NCBI RefSeq assembly: GCF_949987515.2
Contig: NC_082697.1
Coordinates: 20,281,730-20,345,729, forward strand
DNA from: Delphinus delphis
Lineage: Eukaryota > Chordata > Mammalia > Artiodactyla > Delphinidae
DNA length: 64,000 nt
Direction of reading: 5' to 3'
Below the pieces are notes generated by a model. That model was not told where the DNA came from, searched no databases, and worked only from the letters and a program-made list of their open reading frames with translations. This document shows positions 45,080 through 56,662 of the stretch, one piece after another (position 1 is the first letter of the stretch; each line of letters opens with the position of its first letter). The translations under genes were made by a program, and so were the position numbers.

Positions 45080-46280
45080 CAGGGGAACACAGGCCAGTGT
45101 TTCAATAACTGCTTTGCCTAACAAGAAGCATGTCTCTCGTAGGTTAGGACAACTTAAGAATTATTTTGGTCAAGGATCCTCCAGCCCGCTACATGGGAAG
45201 GATCACAGCAGATTCACTTGCTCTAGGGCCTTGAAGGAGCTGAGGGGGCGGGGCGTCCAGGAGCACCTGGGGCTGTGAGCTCTGTCCATCATCCACAATT
45301 CCCAACACACCAGTTGGACAGTCGAAGAAAAGTGTTATTGAGTGAGCTGCCAATGAAATAGTTTACCCAGGACTTCTGGGGAATTATCTGTTCTCTTCCA
45401 GCCCTGCATCCTTAGTCCCCAGTGCAGGCTGGATGGGGTCCTACAGACTCCTTGGGAAATGACCTATATGATGGAAGAGATAGAAAGGAAGATAAAAGAC
45501 TGAACTGATCAATGTTTTCATTGTGTCAGTCCCCCCCCCCACCCCCATTCCAGCTCACCCTCCAGGGGCCTCTGGCCGAACTCCGTCACGCTCTGGAAGA
45601 TCCCAGCCAGCCCCAGGCACAGAGCCCATCTCCTCTTCGTGGTCTTTCTCACAGCCCTTGGAGCCCCGCTCTGTCCCTCCAATTTCTTTACGTCTTTCCC
45701 GAGCCTCCTCAAATCCCCTCATGCCCATCATTCAAACAGACCACAATACCTCTGCAAACATCACACATTTCTTTTTTGCCAGCCGGGGGCCCTGAGCTCA
45801 TCTGGAGTTTAAAACTTCTCAATTCTGTTTTGCACTTGAAAGAAATCTTTTCAGTTTTCTTCCCCCAGCCCCCAAAAGTCTTCATAAAGCCATCTCCCCA
45901 AAATCCCATCATGAGAGTTTCCTGGAATTCCCCTCCCTGTTTAACATGGAGGTACACATCCCTCGCCCTCCAGCGCCCAGCCTCAGCTCTGCATCCCCAG
46001 GGAGACCAGAGGCAAAGCAAGAACTCAGAGCTCCCCCTGGGAGGACTCAGGCTGTCCCCAGGGAACTACCTGCCCACACCCGTCCTGAGCCCAACCTCCT
46101 GCTCTGTCCCTGGCAGGTTGGCCAGAACAGCTTCTCCCTTCAGTCCAGCACAGCTAAGTAGGGCACCAGGGCAGGGCTGAGCCCCCCACTGCAAACCACC
46201 CACCCCCTGAAGTCTCTACATTCTTCCCTCCCTTGGGCAAAGCCCAGTTCAAACACCTATGCTACCTGGCTGGAACCCTG
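45080..46280. other. C-rich unique DNA with a long chance frame
   Basis: No repeat recognised. A plus-strand frame of 222 codons (45512-46180) starts in a C-run (45531-45546) and is proline/serine-rich with no domain. It is probably chance in C-rich DNA, where stop codons are rare. Confidence 0.4.
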
Positions 46281-46284
46281 TTTA

Positions 46285-46680
46285 TACACACATGCTCACA
46301 CACACTGTACACATGCACAATGACCAGGAACACACAAACACACGTACACACAGAATCACCAAAGCTCTAATGATAACTAAGGGAAAAGAATTATCAGAGC
46401 TTGCACACATACACACCACTTGCACACATGTGTATTTCCCCCCACACCCATGCACATACACACGACCATGACTACACACATCTGTGGGTATGGTCCCAGA
46501 TACCCACCTGCACAGGCAGAGACTCACAAGTACAAATGAACGACGCACACGTGTTAACTCATCCACACCTGTGCACATGCACACACAGGGCTGCACAACA
46601 TTCGCATAGCACATGTGTACAAGTGTGGACACACTCCCAGGTGCATACATCCTGGGCGGGCACACACCCACCCACACTCA
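46285..46680. repeat. AC-rich degenerate repeat region
   Basis: About 400 bp of interrupted CACACA/CACATG/ACACAC units (for example TTGCACACATACACACCACT). It may be an old, decayed microsatellite. Confidence 0.8.
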
Positions 46681-46744
46681 AGCGCTGCTCTGAAAGCCCA
46701 GATGAAGGGGGAGTACTGCTCCAGACTGGCTGGGAGGCAGCGGA

Positions 46745-46930
46745 TGTTCCAGTCGAGTCAGAGTCATTAGCTCTCTAATTAAAGTCCTCTCACCAGTCAC
46801 TGGTCACGAGGACCTGCACACCAACACCTGGCGAGGATCCTGGGCATCTCTGAGGCTGCAGATGGGCCAGGCCACTGTCGCCACCCGGAGGCTCAGCCTG
46901 GGTGTAATTAGGGACGGGGACTCAGCTGAA
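46745..46930. promoter_or_regulatory. Candidate conserved non-coding element
   Basis: Repeat-free, with TTAGCTCTCTAATTAAAGTC and GTGTAATTAGGGACG homeodomain-like cores. Speculative. Confidence 0.15.
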
Positions 46931-47071
46931 GAAGTCACAGACAACCAGCCTTTTTTTTTTCCCTCTTCCAGGAGAGATGGTCTTGCCAGCCCCACAGCAC
47001 TTCTTCTCATGTCCTGATTATACCTCTAGCTCTGGTTCCCGTCCTTGCCCTGCCACAGCCTGCATCCCCAT

Positions 47072-47099
<28 letters not shown>
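47072..47099 (+). repeat. (CA)n microsatellite, 14 units
   Basis: A near-pure CA run between GCATCCCCAT and GAGGCAGAGC. Confidence 0.95.
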
Positions 47100-47102
<3 letters not shown>

Positions 47103-47302
47103 GCAGAGCTGGGGGTGAGGGCCCCGGGCCAGCACAGGCCTGCAAGCTCCATCACTGCCTGGCCCAGAGCCAAAATGGGAAGAAGCATAAAAGCCTCTGC
47201 CCCGCCCTCAACCACTTCCCCAGGCCCAGCCCCGGACCACTCCCCACCCAAACAGAGTCCCTTATAGCCCCTCCAGGAAGGCCCTTTGCCTCCAGCTGGT
47301 CA

Positions 47303-47751
47303 GTATTAGTTTGCTAGGGCTGCCATAGCAAAGTATCACACCCTGGGCAGCTTAAGCAACAGAAATTCATTGTCTACTGGTTCTAGAGGCCAGAAGTCCA
47401 AGGTTAAGATGTCTGCAGGGGAGGGCTCTGAGGGAGCATCTGGTCCAGGCTTCTCCCCTAGCTGCTGGTGGTCTGCCAGCAATGTTTGATGCTCCTCCGT
47501 CTCCTGGTAGATGAATCACCCCCACCTTTGCCTTGATCCTCACATGGCATTCTCCGTGAGTGTGCGTCTGTCTCCGAATTCCCCCTTTTTATATGGACAC
47601 CAGTCATTTTGGATTAGGGCCCATTCTAATGATTTCATTGTAACTTGATTGCCTCTGTAAAGACCCTCCAAATAAATCACATTCTGAAGTACTGTGGGCT
47701 AGGACTTCAACACATGAATGAGGGAGGGGAGACACAATTCAGCCCACAATA
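47303..47751 (-). mobile_element. MLT1-type MaLR LTR
   Basis: The minus-strand LTR begins (from the left) with GTATTAGTTTGCTAGGGCTG and ends 'cacaattcagcccacaat', with the typical blocks 'taacttgattgcctctgta' and 'aagaccctccaaataaatca'. ERVL-MaLR LTRs are old and non-coding. No internal region is attached. Confidence 0.85.
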
Positions 47752-47869
47752 CTGGCTTGTTGTTGGTCCTACATATACTCTCACACCTTGTGACCCAGCC
47801 CCATGGCCTGCCTGCTTCTCACTATGGCTCTGATCCATGGTTCTGGCCAGCAATGGGTTAATGCATTTT

Positions 47870-48420
47870 TCATCAGTTTTCATCTGTTCACTCACCCAGG
47901 CAGTCGGTGGGTATTTATTTGCCAGGCACCATCCTAGGTGACCAAGACAAGCAAGGACAATTAACAGGTACAAGGAGAAGAGTCCCAACGTGGGTCAAAT
48001 GTCATGCAGGACGTGAATTGGGCAGAGAATGGAGAATAATGGGGCGAGGGGGGCGATTTAGGGTGGAGGAGTTGGAGAAGGTTTTTCCAAGGAAGAGATG
48101 TCTCAGCAAAGATCCGAAGGATGGACGAGAACCCACTGTGCCAAAATATTCAAAGAACATTCCAGGCCAAGGGGACAGCAAGTCTGAAGACACTTGAGTC
48201 CAAAGAGAGCTCATCACATCCTGGGCTGTTCTGTCCCAGGCACCAGGAGGAGGCCTGTTCTGGCAGGAAAAGTATGACCTACCCTCGAGGTGCCCAGAAC
48301 CTGAGGGATGGGATGAGGTGGGAGGGCTGGTGAGGACCAGATCGCAAGGGCCCACAGGGCCACAGTGAGGAGTTTGGATTTTATCCTGAGAGCAGAGCAG
48401 GGCAAAGTGACCCCAAATCT
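47870..48420 (-). mobile_element. L2 fragment
   Basis: 'gtatttatttgccaggcacc', 'ccaaggggacagcaagtctg', 'agtttggattttatcctgag'. The order matches the other minus L2 pieces. Confidence 0.65.
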
Positions 48421-48739
48421 GCTGTGGATTCGGGTGCTCATAGTAAAATATTTGAATTCCATTACTTCCAATGCTGATCAACATTCAGCCCTGCACCTGT
48501 AAGAAATGGGTTAAACATGGCCTTGAGGCAACTTCCCGGCCTTAAAACTGGACCCTAAGGTGCCCCTGAGCCTTGGATCCACAGGAATTTCCAGGAGTTC
48601 CACGGTGCAGAGATGGGACATGATGCAAATCGGTCAGCAAATTCCAGCCTCAGGCCAGAGAGGGATGGATTGGCCCACACATTTCCTGCATCAGACAGGG
48701 CCTCCCCACTCTGGGCCCCGGAACACACCAAGCTTCTTC

Positions 48740-49015
48740 CCACCTGGCACCTCTGTACTTGATGTTCTCAAAGCCAGAACACTCTCCCATCAGGTCACCC
48801 GTGGCTGGTTCTTTCTCCTCCTTAGGCCTTCACTTAAGTGCCAGCCACTCAGAGATGCCTTCCCTGATCACCCCGTCTAAAGATGGTCCCCTCAGTCAAC
48901 CTCTGTTACAGCCACCTGCATAGGATTTATCATCATTCTATCACTGGTTCACACCTACATGTCTGAGTTACCCACTCAATATAAATTCCTTGAGGGCTGG
49001 CCATATATCTATCTT
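48740..49015 (+). mobile_element. L2 3'-end fragment
   Basis: 'gccttccctgatcaccccgt', 'ataaattccttgagggctgg', ending near CTTAGGATGG. Plus strand. Confidence 0.65.
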
Positions 49016-49019
49016 GCTT

Positions 49020-49120
49020 AGGATGGAGGGCAGGAGGGAGAGAGTAGGAAAAGAAGAAGGGGGGTGGGGGAAGGCGGGAAAGAAAGAAAGGAGGAAGGAA
49101 GGTAGGAAAGAGGAGAGAGG
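49020..49120 (+). repeat. Polypurine tract
   Basis: About 100 bp with almost only A and G on the plus strand (GGAGGGAGAGAG, AAGAAGGGGG, AGAAAGAAAGGAGGAAGG). It is a candidate triplex-forming (H-DNA) region. Confidence 0.9.
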
Positions 49121-49144
49121 CTGGACATTCCCATGGTCTAGAGC

Positions 49145-49347
49145 AGGGTCCACAACTTCACCGCCATTGTCATTTTGAATTCAATTAATTGTTGTGGGGA
49201 ACTGTCTGGATGTCCAGAAGCATCCCTCCTCTCTACCCATTCGATCCCACTCCTCCTGGGCTATATCCAACCAAAAGTGTCTCCAGATACTGCCAAATGT
49301 CCCCTGGGGGGCAGAATCACCTCCGTCTCAGAACCACCGGTCTAGAT
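49145..49347. mobile_element. Old MER-type DNA element
   Basis: 'aattaattgttgtggggaac', 'ccaaaagtgtctccagatac', 'gccaaatgtcccctgggggg', 'ctcagaaccaccggtctaga'. Probably hAT-like; the name is not certain. Confidence 0.55.
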
Positions 49348-49444
49348 GTTTTCATCTGCTTTCCACAGTTAAACTCTCATTTCAAATAATTTTATGTAGA
49401 AGCCCAATACTATGTGAAACACATTCCAGTGGAGCTGCCCTAAG

Positions 49445-49690
49445 GCTTTGTATTTGTCAGCAATGCCACACCAATGCCACGGTAACAGTTGCCCCAAAAC
49501 ACAAAGGTTTCCAACAACCAGCTTTTCACGTGCCCAGGTCCACAGGCTGACGGGGTTCAGCTTTTCTAGGCTCCGCCTACAACAGAAATCTGCACTTGGC
49601 TTCCGGCTGCAAACTGGGCTCAGGTCTGCTCCAGCCACATTCATACTGGGACTAATGTGTCTTCATGACAGTGGATCTCCAGCAATGTAG
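49445..49690 (-). mobile_element. Ancient interspersed repeat, same family as 13068
   Basis: 'ggtaacagttgccccaaaac', 'caggctgacggggttcagct'. Diverged. Confidence 0.4.
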
Positions 49691-50087
49691 AGGGTAGGGT
49701 AGACCACACGAGCATGTTCACAGCTTCTTCTTGTGTCAAGTCTGCTGATGCTTTGATGTCACCTGAGCAAGGCTAACATCCCAGTGGGACAGGAAAATAT
49801 GACTCCACCCCCTGAGAGAGGTGAGTGAATATTTGCTGGACAATAATCCATCTTCTCTAAGCTTAAGAACATGCTGATCCAGAGAGTTGGGGCTCGTGGG
49901 CAAGACCAAGCCATGGGCCTGCACTGACTTCTCCCCAGTACCAATGCCTCCCTGACCTCTTCTCAAGGCTCCTGAGAGCATCACAGGCCTCCAAATACAG
50001 GGACAGTCCACCAGCTCCCAGCTCGGTCACAAGTCTGTGTGCTTGGCCGCATTCCACGCCCTGGCTGTCCTGAGCACTTGAAAGTGT

Positions 50088-50175
50088 AGCTTTCATTCAG
50101 CCAATATTTTTGCAGTATCTCCTCTGTGCTGGACGCTGTCCAAGGCACTGGAGATCAAGTGGTGACCCTGGAGCA
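50088..50175 (-). mobile_element. L2 fragment
   Basis: 'tcattcagccaatatttttg', 'aggcactggagatcaagtgg'. Confidence 0.5.
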
Positions 50176-50436
50176 CACAGCCAAGTGGGGTGAATGACCC
50201 GCTCCCCATGGGGGCAGCCTCAACAGTCCACACCAAGGGTGCTGTCGTGAGCCACTCTCTCTCCCTTCTCTGATGAACACTCCTGGCATCAATCTCTTCT
50301 GAATCTGCCTCTGGGGCCCAGAAGGGTCCTTTTCCTGCCGCAGCTCCGGCCCCTCAAACAGGGATCCTTCTGATATGGCAACTTGTCTCGTCAAGATATC
50401 ACCATGTCTAAATCGAGGCTGTGTCAGCAGCCCCAT

Positions 50437-50510
50437 GAAAATGAATAATGGCCGCAATTATGACCCATATAACAACCCAATAAAACCTAATTAAAATGAT
50501 CCACATCCCA
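50437..50510. promoter_or_regulatory. Candidate conserved non-coding block
   Basis: AATGAATAATGGCCGCAATTATG and AAACCTAATTAAAATGATCC in unique sequence. Homeobox-like content; speculative. Confidence 0.2.
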
Positions 50511-50577
50511 TCTGCCAAGTGCAGGGCGAAGCAGCCAGGGAAGGGTGGAGGCCCAGCCAGTTCAAGGAGAGCCAGAG

Positions 50578-50665
50578 ACTGAATAATAATAATAATATTT
50601 ATATTATAATAAATACATTATATAACATTAGCATATATAAGACAATATAATCATAATAATAACAC
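50578..50665. repeat. AT-rich (AAT)n low-complexity stretch
   Basis: AATAATAATAATATTT and ATTATAATAAATACATT-type sequence. Confidence 0.85.
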
Positions 50666-50900
50666 GATCACTGCCACTAATATTTATGGTGTGTTTACAT
50701 TGTGCCAGCCCCTGTGCTCATAGGAGCTGTCGTGATACATTGGATCTATATCATCCCATTTAATTATCACTAACTTGCCATAAATAAGTGCTAGAATTAT
50801 TCCTAATTACAGATGAGGAAACTGAGGCACAGTGAAGTTAAGAACTTGCTCAAAGTTAAATTGTCAATAGGTAGTGGAACTAAAAGTTCAGGCTCTAGCA
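50660..50900 (+). mobile_element. MIR
   Basis: 'tgtgccagcccctgtgctca', 'acagatgaggaaactgaggc', 'ttaagaacttgctcaaagtt', 'caataggtagtggaactaaa'. Confidence 0.8.
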
Positions 50901-50989
50901 GTGCCTGGCATGTAAGAGGTGTTCAGTACTTATGTGCTGAATGTGTGAATGGGTTTGGCCAAGATTCATGTCAGATGTCAGGTAACCCA

Positions 50990-51545
50990 AGATGCCACAC
51001 AAAGAGCCAACATACATTTATTCAGCACCACCTCAATCTAGCAGTTGTACTAGAAACAAAGTGAGGAGAAAGACAAGCCAATCATTGAAATCTGATATGA
51101 TTATGGCTATAAGGGAGGTATGTACAAACACAGTGAGTACACGGATATGGCAGGGAGGACTTAATTCTGCCCAGGGAATCAAGGAAGACTTCCCATAGGA
51201 GGCAGAGTCAAAGCTGGGTCTTAAAAGATGGGTGAGAATTTGCCGGACAGATAAGTAGAGGAAGGCATTCTAGGCTGAAGGGACCATGTGTACAAAGTTA
51301 TAAAAGGAGCCCAGCAAGTTCCAGGAGTTGCAAAGTTACACAGCATGACAGTTACAACGGCCTGGTCTGGCTAGCATGGGGCATGAGAGCCAGGTGTGTA
51401 ACAAGAGCGCTGGCAAGGTCAGTGGGTCAAAATCTTCATTCACCTTTTAGGTCAGGCTCAGCGGTTAAGATTTTGTCCCATGAGCAATGGGGAGCCTTAA
51501 AAGACTTCAAAGCAGAGGAGTGGCTTGTTCAGATTTGCTCGCTAG
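50990..51545 (-). mobile_element. L2 fragment
   Basis: Long minus-strand L2: 'acatacatttattcagcac', 'gaggaaggcattctaggctg', 'aagggaccatgtgtacaaag', 'ggagccttaaaagacttcaa'. Confidence 0.65.
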
Positions 51546-51949
51546 AAGGAGTCCTTGGGTTGCTGGGCTGGGAATGTCTTGGGAACGGCAGGAAAGCGCA
51601 AATCCTGCACCTCACGTGGGGGCACAAACCTTTTTCTTAGAGATGAACCTAAAACAGGCCCAGCATGGGCATCTGGGCAGCGCCAGCACCTACCCCTACC
51701 TGCCATGACAGCCAGAATTAGACCAAAGCCGACGTAAGGCGTGAAATGCACACATTATCTCTAAGTGGTTTTCCATGAGCTTCCTCTGTCCCAACCCCTG
51801 GGGAAAATGACTCTTGTATCCTGGGTAACATCACAGGTCCCCACCTGCCCAAAAAATGGCGGGAGATTGTACCCACTGTCTCCTGCCTGGAAGCCTGAAG
51901 TTCAGGAAGAGGCTGACTCCTTCAAATGGATGGGTCTTTAAAAAACCAA

Positions 51950-52420
51950 GAAGTCCTAGTTCACAGGCACGTGAGACAAATTGGTTAAAAAAACCGATGT
52001 CTATCGTTGCCTTTGTCATTTCAAATGATTCTGCCCCTTGACCCAGGAAGACGTTCCAAATGCATAAATAGAGCAATAATCTTCAGCATCAATGTTTTGA
52101 TAATATGAAAGCAGAGGGGGAGGGGGAATACATATTATAAACACCACCTCTGGGAAGCACGGACAGAAAAAGTTATTAAACATTCCATCACAACCTTGGA
52201 AGACAGTACTGTACACCCCACCCGGCACCGAGTTCCTAATAAAGGCGGAATCTTGGAATTTGTCACTCTTCAATGCATAATTCACTCATCAAAAAGCAGC
52301 GGTAATACATTGCATTTTCATAAGGGGCTCTGAAGCTGTCTAATTTCCCTGAGCTGCAGGATGGCGGGAGGCTGTGGCCACTCACTGAGGACCCTTTATG
52401 CATTATGGATAGAAACTTTG
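51950..52420. promoter_or_regulatory. Candidate conserved non-coding element
   Basis: The largest AT-rich repeat-free block. Contains TTTGTCATTTCAAATGATTC, AATGCATAAATAGAGC, TCAATGTTTTGATAATATG, ACATTCCATCACAACC (TEAD-like CATTCC) and CTTTATGCATTATGG. Many paired homeodomain/POU-like cores in 470 bp. No alignment available, so conservation is a hypothesis. Confidence 0.3.
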
Positions 52421-52527
52421 CAATTCAAAGTGACAATTCAGCCTCCCCATCACCAGCCCCACATCATATTAGAAGGCCTAGAACTAAAGGACAGGTCTGT
52501 TCCCAAACCTTAAAGCCATTTGGTATC

Positions 52528-52531
<4 letters not shown>

Positions 52532-52584
<53 letters not shown>
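52532..52584 (+). repeat. (GT)n microsatellite, 26 units
   Basis: The longest pure dinucleotide run in the window and a good polymorphic marker. Confidence 0.97.
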
Positions 52585-52586
<2 letters not shown>

Positions 52587-52894
52587 AAGTAGGAAGGAAG
52601 CAGAAATCATTGTCTAGGTCTCACAAAGTGTAATCAGAAACCCAGCCAGACCTGTCACTTGATAGCATACTTGTGGGATGTAGGCAATGAGTAGATGGGA
52701 CCAACTAGCCCTGGGCCCCATACATACCTCCAACACCCTCCTCAGCCCCTGAAATATGCATCACAAAGTTTGCAGGTATACAACACTGTCAGGCCACTGG
52801 AAAATGGATTGAAATGTCTTCACCTGGCCACCTCACAGAGGATGCAAAAGCAAAGAAGGAAAATCAGGCAAAAAGATGGACAGTTTTGGGTAGA

Positions 52895-53030
52895 GACAGG
52901 TCAGTGTGGTAGAAGGAGCATTAGACCAGGATGCAAAAGGCCTCAAGTCTGGTCCCACCTCTCACAATAAAATCAGGACACACAAGTCAAGTCACTCAGC
53001 CTCACCTGGTATAAAAAGTGAAAGCAGGAT
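52895..53030 (-). mobile_element. MIR fragment
   Basis: 'agaaggagcattagaccagg', 'acaagtcaagtcactcagcc'. Reverse MIR. Confidence 0.6.
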
Positions 53031-53214
53031 GAGTGGAGGGAATTGGGTTCAAACACTGGTTCTACACTGACTCATCTGTTGCATGGCCCCTAGGACACCC
53101 GTGTCATCCCCTCCTCATACACATTTGGCCCCAGTGGTCAGCGTGGACAATTGTCCTTTCTCCAAGGCTCCAGTCCTTCCCTGTCCTACATTTTGTGCAG
53201 AGGATGCAGAGCTG

Positions 53215-53320
53215 AACTGCTTGGATTTGAGCCCCAGTTGGGCCCTAACATCTCTAGGCCTCAATTTCTCCATCTCCCAAATGGGAATAAAAATATTATG
53301 CACCTCAAAGAGAGGGTGTC
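53215..53320 (-). mobile_element. MIR fragment
   Basis: 'ctaggcctcaatttctccat', 'aaatgggaataaaaatatt'. Confidence 0.5.
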
Positions 53321-53329
53321 CTATCAATC

Positions 53330-54700
53330 TAGGATAGAAGTACTGGAGGAAAAAAAATGTGGCACAGAGATGGAGCTCAGAAATGTCAGGCAAAGGAAGG
53401 GATCAGGGATGGTGCCATGTATGGGCTGCATCAGGTCAGGGCCAAAAAGCTCCTGGGAGGATGGCTTCACTGGCAGGGGCTAGCCAAGCCCTGCAGTGTT
53501 GAAGGGTGCCATGTCCCACTTCTGCTCCCAAATACACTGGCATCTGGACTCTCTGATCGCTTTCCTTGAGGACCAGTTGTCAGTAGACAAGACCACAAGA
53601 GCCAAAAAAGCATTCAGACACATAGGCAGCTGGGTCTACACAATGACCAGTGTGAATTATCAATAACAAGGTCTAATAAGAAGAAGAAGGAAAATATCCC
53701 ATTTCGTCCTCATAACCATCCCTGAAACTATGGAGCTAGTCTTCTCATCACCCCTGTCCTCAAGGGGTCCCCAGTGCCTTGGTGGTAATAAACGAGAATC
53801 CAAGGGTAACAGAGGTGAGCTCCTTTTACCAGCCAGCACCTCTGGGACCAGGGGGCAGATTGTCTTGGTGAAGACTTCAACAGCCACTTGAGATCGACAG
53901 GGAGGACCCAAGGGCCTGGCAGGGAGTCAGCAGAGGAAAATAACTGAACTTCTCTGCATGTGACAAGGAAGAGTATTTTTTTTTAACATTGAGAGGAAAG
54001 AGCATGGGAGAGTGAAAAAGGGAAATGGTTGAGAAGGGAGGGAAGAGAAAGTTGGGGGAAATGTTGCCCTGTGACATCGGGTAAAGCCCTGATAATGGAG
54101 GAGCTTGACATTATTTAAGAAGAGGATATTTTCCAGTGGTGTTAATGCCTCCCCCCCAAAATACATCCTGAATTCTACTACACATGGCACTCCATGAACG
54201 TTTAGGAGGAGTGGGGTTTGGGCTGAATGTTCCAACTGGGTTTGCAAGTGTTCTTCGAAGATGAGAAGCCCAAGGCAGAGGGGTCACTGATAATGTAAGA
54301 CCCAGAGGGAGATGCAGAGAACTTGGGTGGGTTTTGAATAAACTTTAGACATAAAAGCTCTAATCAATCTTATCTAGAACTCAAAGGACCAGGAGAAGCC
54401 AGTTGATATCTGGTGTCCACAAATAATCTCCATCCAGAGTGTAGTCCTATGATGTATGTAAGGTTCGATGGGATCACCAAGGAAAGAGAAGGTAACTGTG
54501 GACTTTGCCAGATGAATGAAAGATTTTCAGTCCATGAGCCCATTTAGGAGTGGCCCTTTCTGCGTGGAGTAATCATGAGTGATATTTATTTCTTTCTACT
54601 CCCTATCTTTTTCCCTATATACTCCTTATATGTTAAATTAATAATAACTATATAAATTAAAATAGCATATTTCTTTATCAAAAATTTTTAAAATACTATC
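53330..54700. other. Unique DNA, no gene
   Basis: No repeat or coding domain recognised. Purine-rich stretch (54000-54060) and an AT-rich end (54590-54700). Confidence 0.35.
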
Positions 54701-54710
54701 TCTGTCCCTG

Positions 54711-55101
54711 TATCAATCAGCTCAGACTGCCATAGCAAATACTATATACTGGGTAGCTTAACAATGGAAATTTATTTCTCCTGATTCTGGAGATGGGGAA
54801 GTCCAAGGTCAAGGTTCTGGCAGATTCAGTTTCTGGTGAGAGCTCTCTTCCCAGCTGGCAGATGGCCACCTTCTCCCTGTGTGCCCACGTGGTCTTTCCT
54901 CAGTGCTGCACATGGAGAGAGAGGTCTCTGGTATCCCTACTTATGGGAGCACTAATCTCATCATGAGGGCCCCACCCCTATGACCTCATCTAACCCTAAT
55001 TATCTGCTGAAGGCCCATCTCAAAAATAATCACAGTAGGGGTTAGGGCTTCAACATATGAATGGGGGGGCGAGGGAGGACATAAACATTCAGCCCATAAC
55101 A
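54711..55101 (-). mobile_element. MLT1-type MaLR LTR (source of a 171-bp duplicate)
   Basis: The minus-strand LTR starts 'tatcaatcagctcagactgc' and ends 'acattcagcccataac', with intact order of blocks ('gaagtccaaggtcaaggttc', 'tgacctcatctaaccctaat'). Segment 54835-55005 is repeated at 56663-56833. Confidence 0.85.
54835..55005 (+). repeat. 171-bp local duplication, copy 1 (in LTR)
   Basis: Contiguous with the flanking LTR on both sides, so probably the source. Five mismatches and no indel against copy 2. Confidence 0.92.
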
Positions 55102-55298
55102 TCCCCCATATACATAATCTGAATCTAATCTTGAGGGGAAAAAAGAACAAATTAAAGAACATTCTGCAAAACTTTCCTAGACTTTTCAAAAAATGTCAAT
55201 GTCATGAAAGACAAGGAGAGTATGAGGAAATAATTCCAGGTTAAAGGAGAGAAAAGAAACAGGACAAAGAAATGTGACATTGATCTTGGATCAGAAAA

Positions 55299-55301
<3 letters not shown>

Positions 55302-55344
<43 letters not shown>
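55302..55344 (+). repeat. (TG)n microsatellite, 21 units
   Basis: A pure run after AAAAATA. Confidence 0.97.
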
Positions 55345-55346
<2 letters not shown>

Positions 55347-55359
55347 TTATAGTTATAAA

Positions 55360-55720
55360 GGACATTATTAAGGTAATTGGTGAAATTTAAATACAGGCTA
55401 CAGATCAGATGATAATATAGTGCCAATGTGGTTCCATAATATAAGTGTTTTGGGAGATAATGATGAAGTACTTAGGAATAAATGGTCATATGCCTGAACC
55501 TTACATTGAAATGGGTCAGCAATAATAATATAACAATAATAACAAATGTACTTAGAAAGAGAAACAAAGCAAATATGACAAAATATTAATGCTAGGTGAA
55601 TCAAGGTAAAGGGTATACAGGAGTCTATTTTACTAGTTTTGGAATTTTTCTGTAAGTTTGAAATGAAAATTTAACAAAAATTCTTTCCAACAAATAAAAT
55701 TAAAATCCAATTAAAAAAAT
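55360..55720 (+). mobile_element. Old L1M 3'-end fragment
   Basis: 'ggtatacaggagtctatttt', 'aatttttctgtaagtttgaa', 'atgaaaatttaacaaaaatt'. Diverged and probably incomplete. Confidence 0.45.
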
Positions 55721-55882
55721 AAGATAAAATAAAGAACTGGGTCATGACATGCTGTAGCCAGCCATACTGGCTTACAAGAGCAGATTGTTAAAATTTTAGG
55801 AATTTTTCAAGCAGTAGCTTGAAATTGGCCAAGGTGGGAGTATTGACACCACAGAAATTGGCAACTGTTACAAATCAGGGCT

Positions 55883-55899
55883 TTTTTTTTTTTTTTTCA
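55883..55899 (+). repeat. T17 homopolymer
   Basis: An orphan T-run with no recognised SINE or L1 attached. Confidence 0.9.
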
Positions 55900-56454
55900 G
55901 AGAGCCAGTTGCTTTCCAAAACCCCAGTCAGTGGAGGGCCCGTTCTCCTCCGTGGCTGATGGAGGCAGGGTCATTCCCTATTTCTCTTAACCTCATTCAG
56001 TCCTATGCCCTTCCACCATGTGATATTTCTTTTTCTAAGCAGCTGTCGGATTTAACAACCCCTGCAAGCTTCCTGGCTTAACGAGGGCCTCTGTTTCCCC
56101 AATATCTGGGGAAGGTCAAACCTCTGTATCAAAGAGATAATGGTGGCTGCGGTGGAACCTCTATTCTTCACATCTCACCATGATTCCTGCTTCACTGTGA
56201 CATGTTGGGATGAATGCAGACAGGATGCTGTCCCTCTGATGAATGAAATCTGCTTTGAGAGGATGCACTACAACTCTGCTGTTTGGGAGGATCTATAATA
56301 TTGACAAAGTGGTCATGGACCCAGCCTACTTCATTCTCAAGCCCAAGCACTGTGTCCACAGGGCTCAGACACCTGGATTCTTGGAGTTTGAAGGATAATT
56401 GATGGAATTTATTGCCTTTTCTGTGGATGGTTGGTGATCGATGGGTTTCTTAGG

Positions 56455-56560
56455 TTAGGTCCCCCAGGAGCAAACCCAAAGAGGAAGATTCAAGGCCAAG
56501 GTGGGGATCCCAGAAGGCACCGGTTAGAGGAATATCAAGGTGAGGCAGAGAAGGCAGGAA
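56455..56560 (+). mobile_element. Ancient repeat piece (related to 43852)
   Basis: 'cccccaggagcaaacccaaa', 'gaagattcaaggccaaggtg'. Confidence 0.3.
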
Positions 56561-56662
56561 GCCACAGAGTGTGTTACTGAGCTGTGCATTGCTGTGACCA
56601 GTGAAGGTACAATCTCACTGCCCGCTCCGGGGGCTCCAGGAGACCCTGGGGAACAGGCCTCA

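Noticed and set aside
45512..46180. 222-codon plus-strand open frame
   Set aside because: Proline/serine-rich, starts in a C-run, no domain, no conserved motif, and stop codons are rare in C-rich DNA. No evidence of expression or splicing.
46282..46677. 131-codon minus-strand frame rich in Cys and Val
   Set aside because: Read-through of the AC-rich degenerate repeat.
56040..56400. A stretch that at first looked exon-like
   Set aside because: In-frame stops in every frame and no recognisable protein; left as unique DNA.
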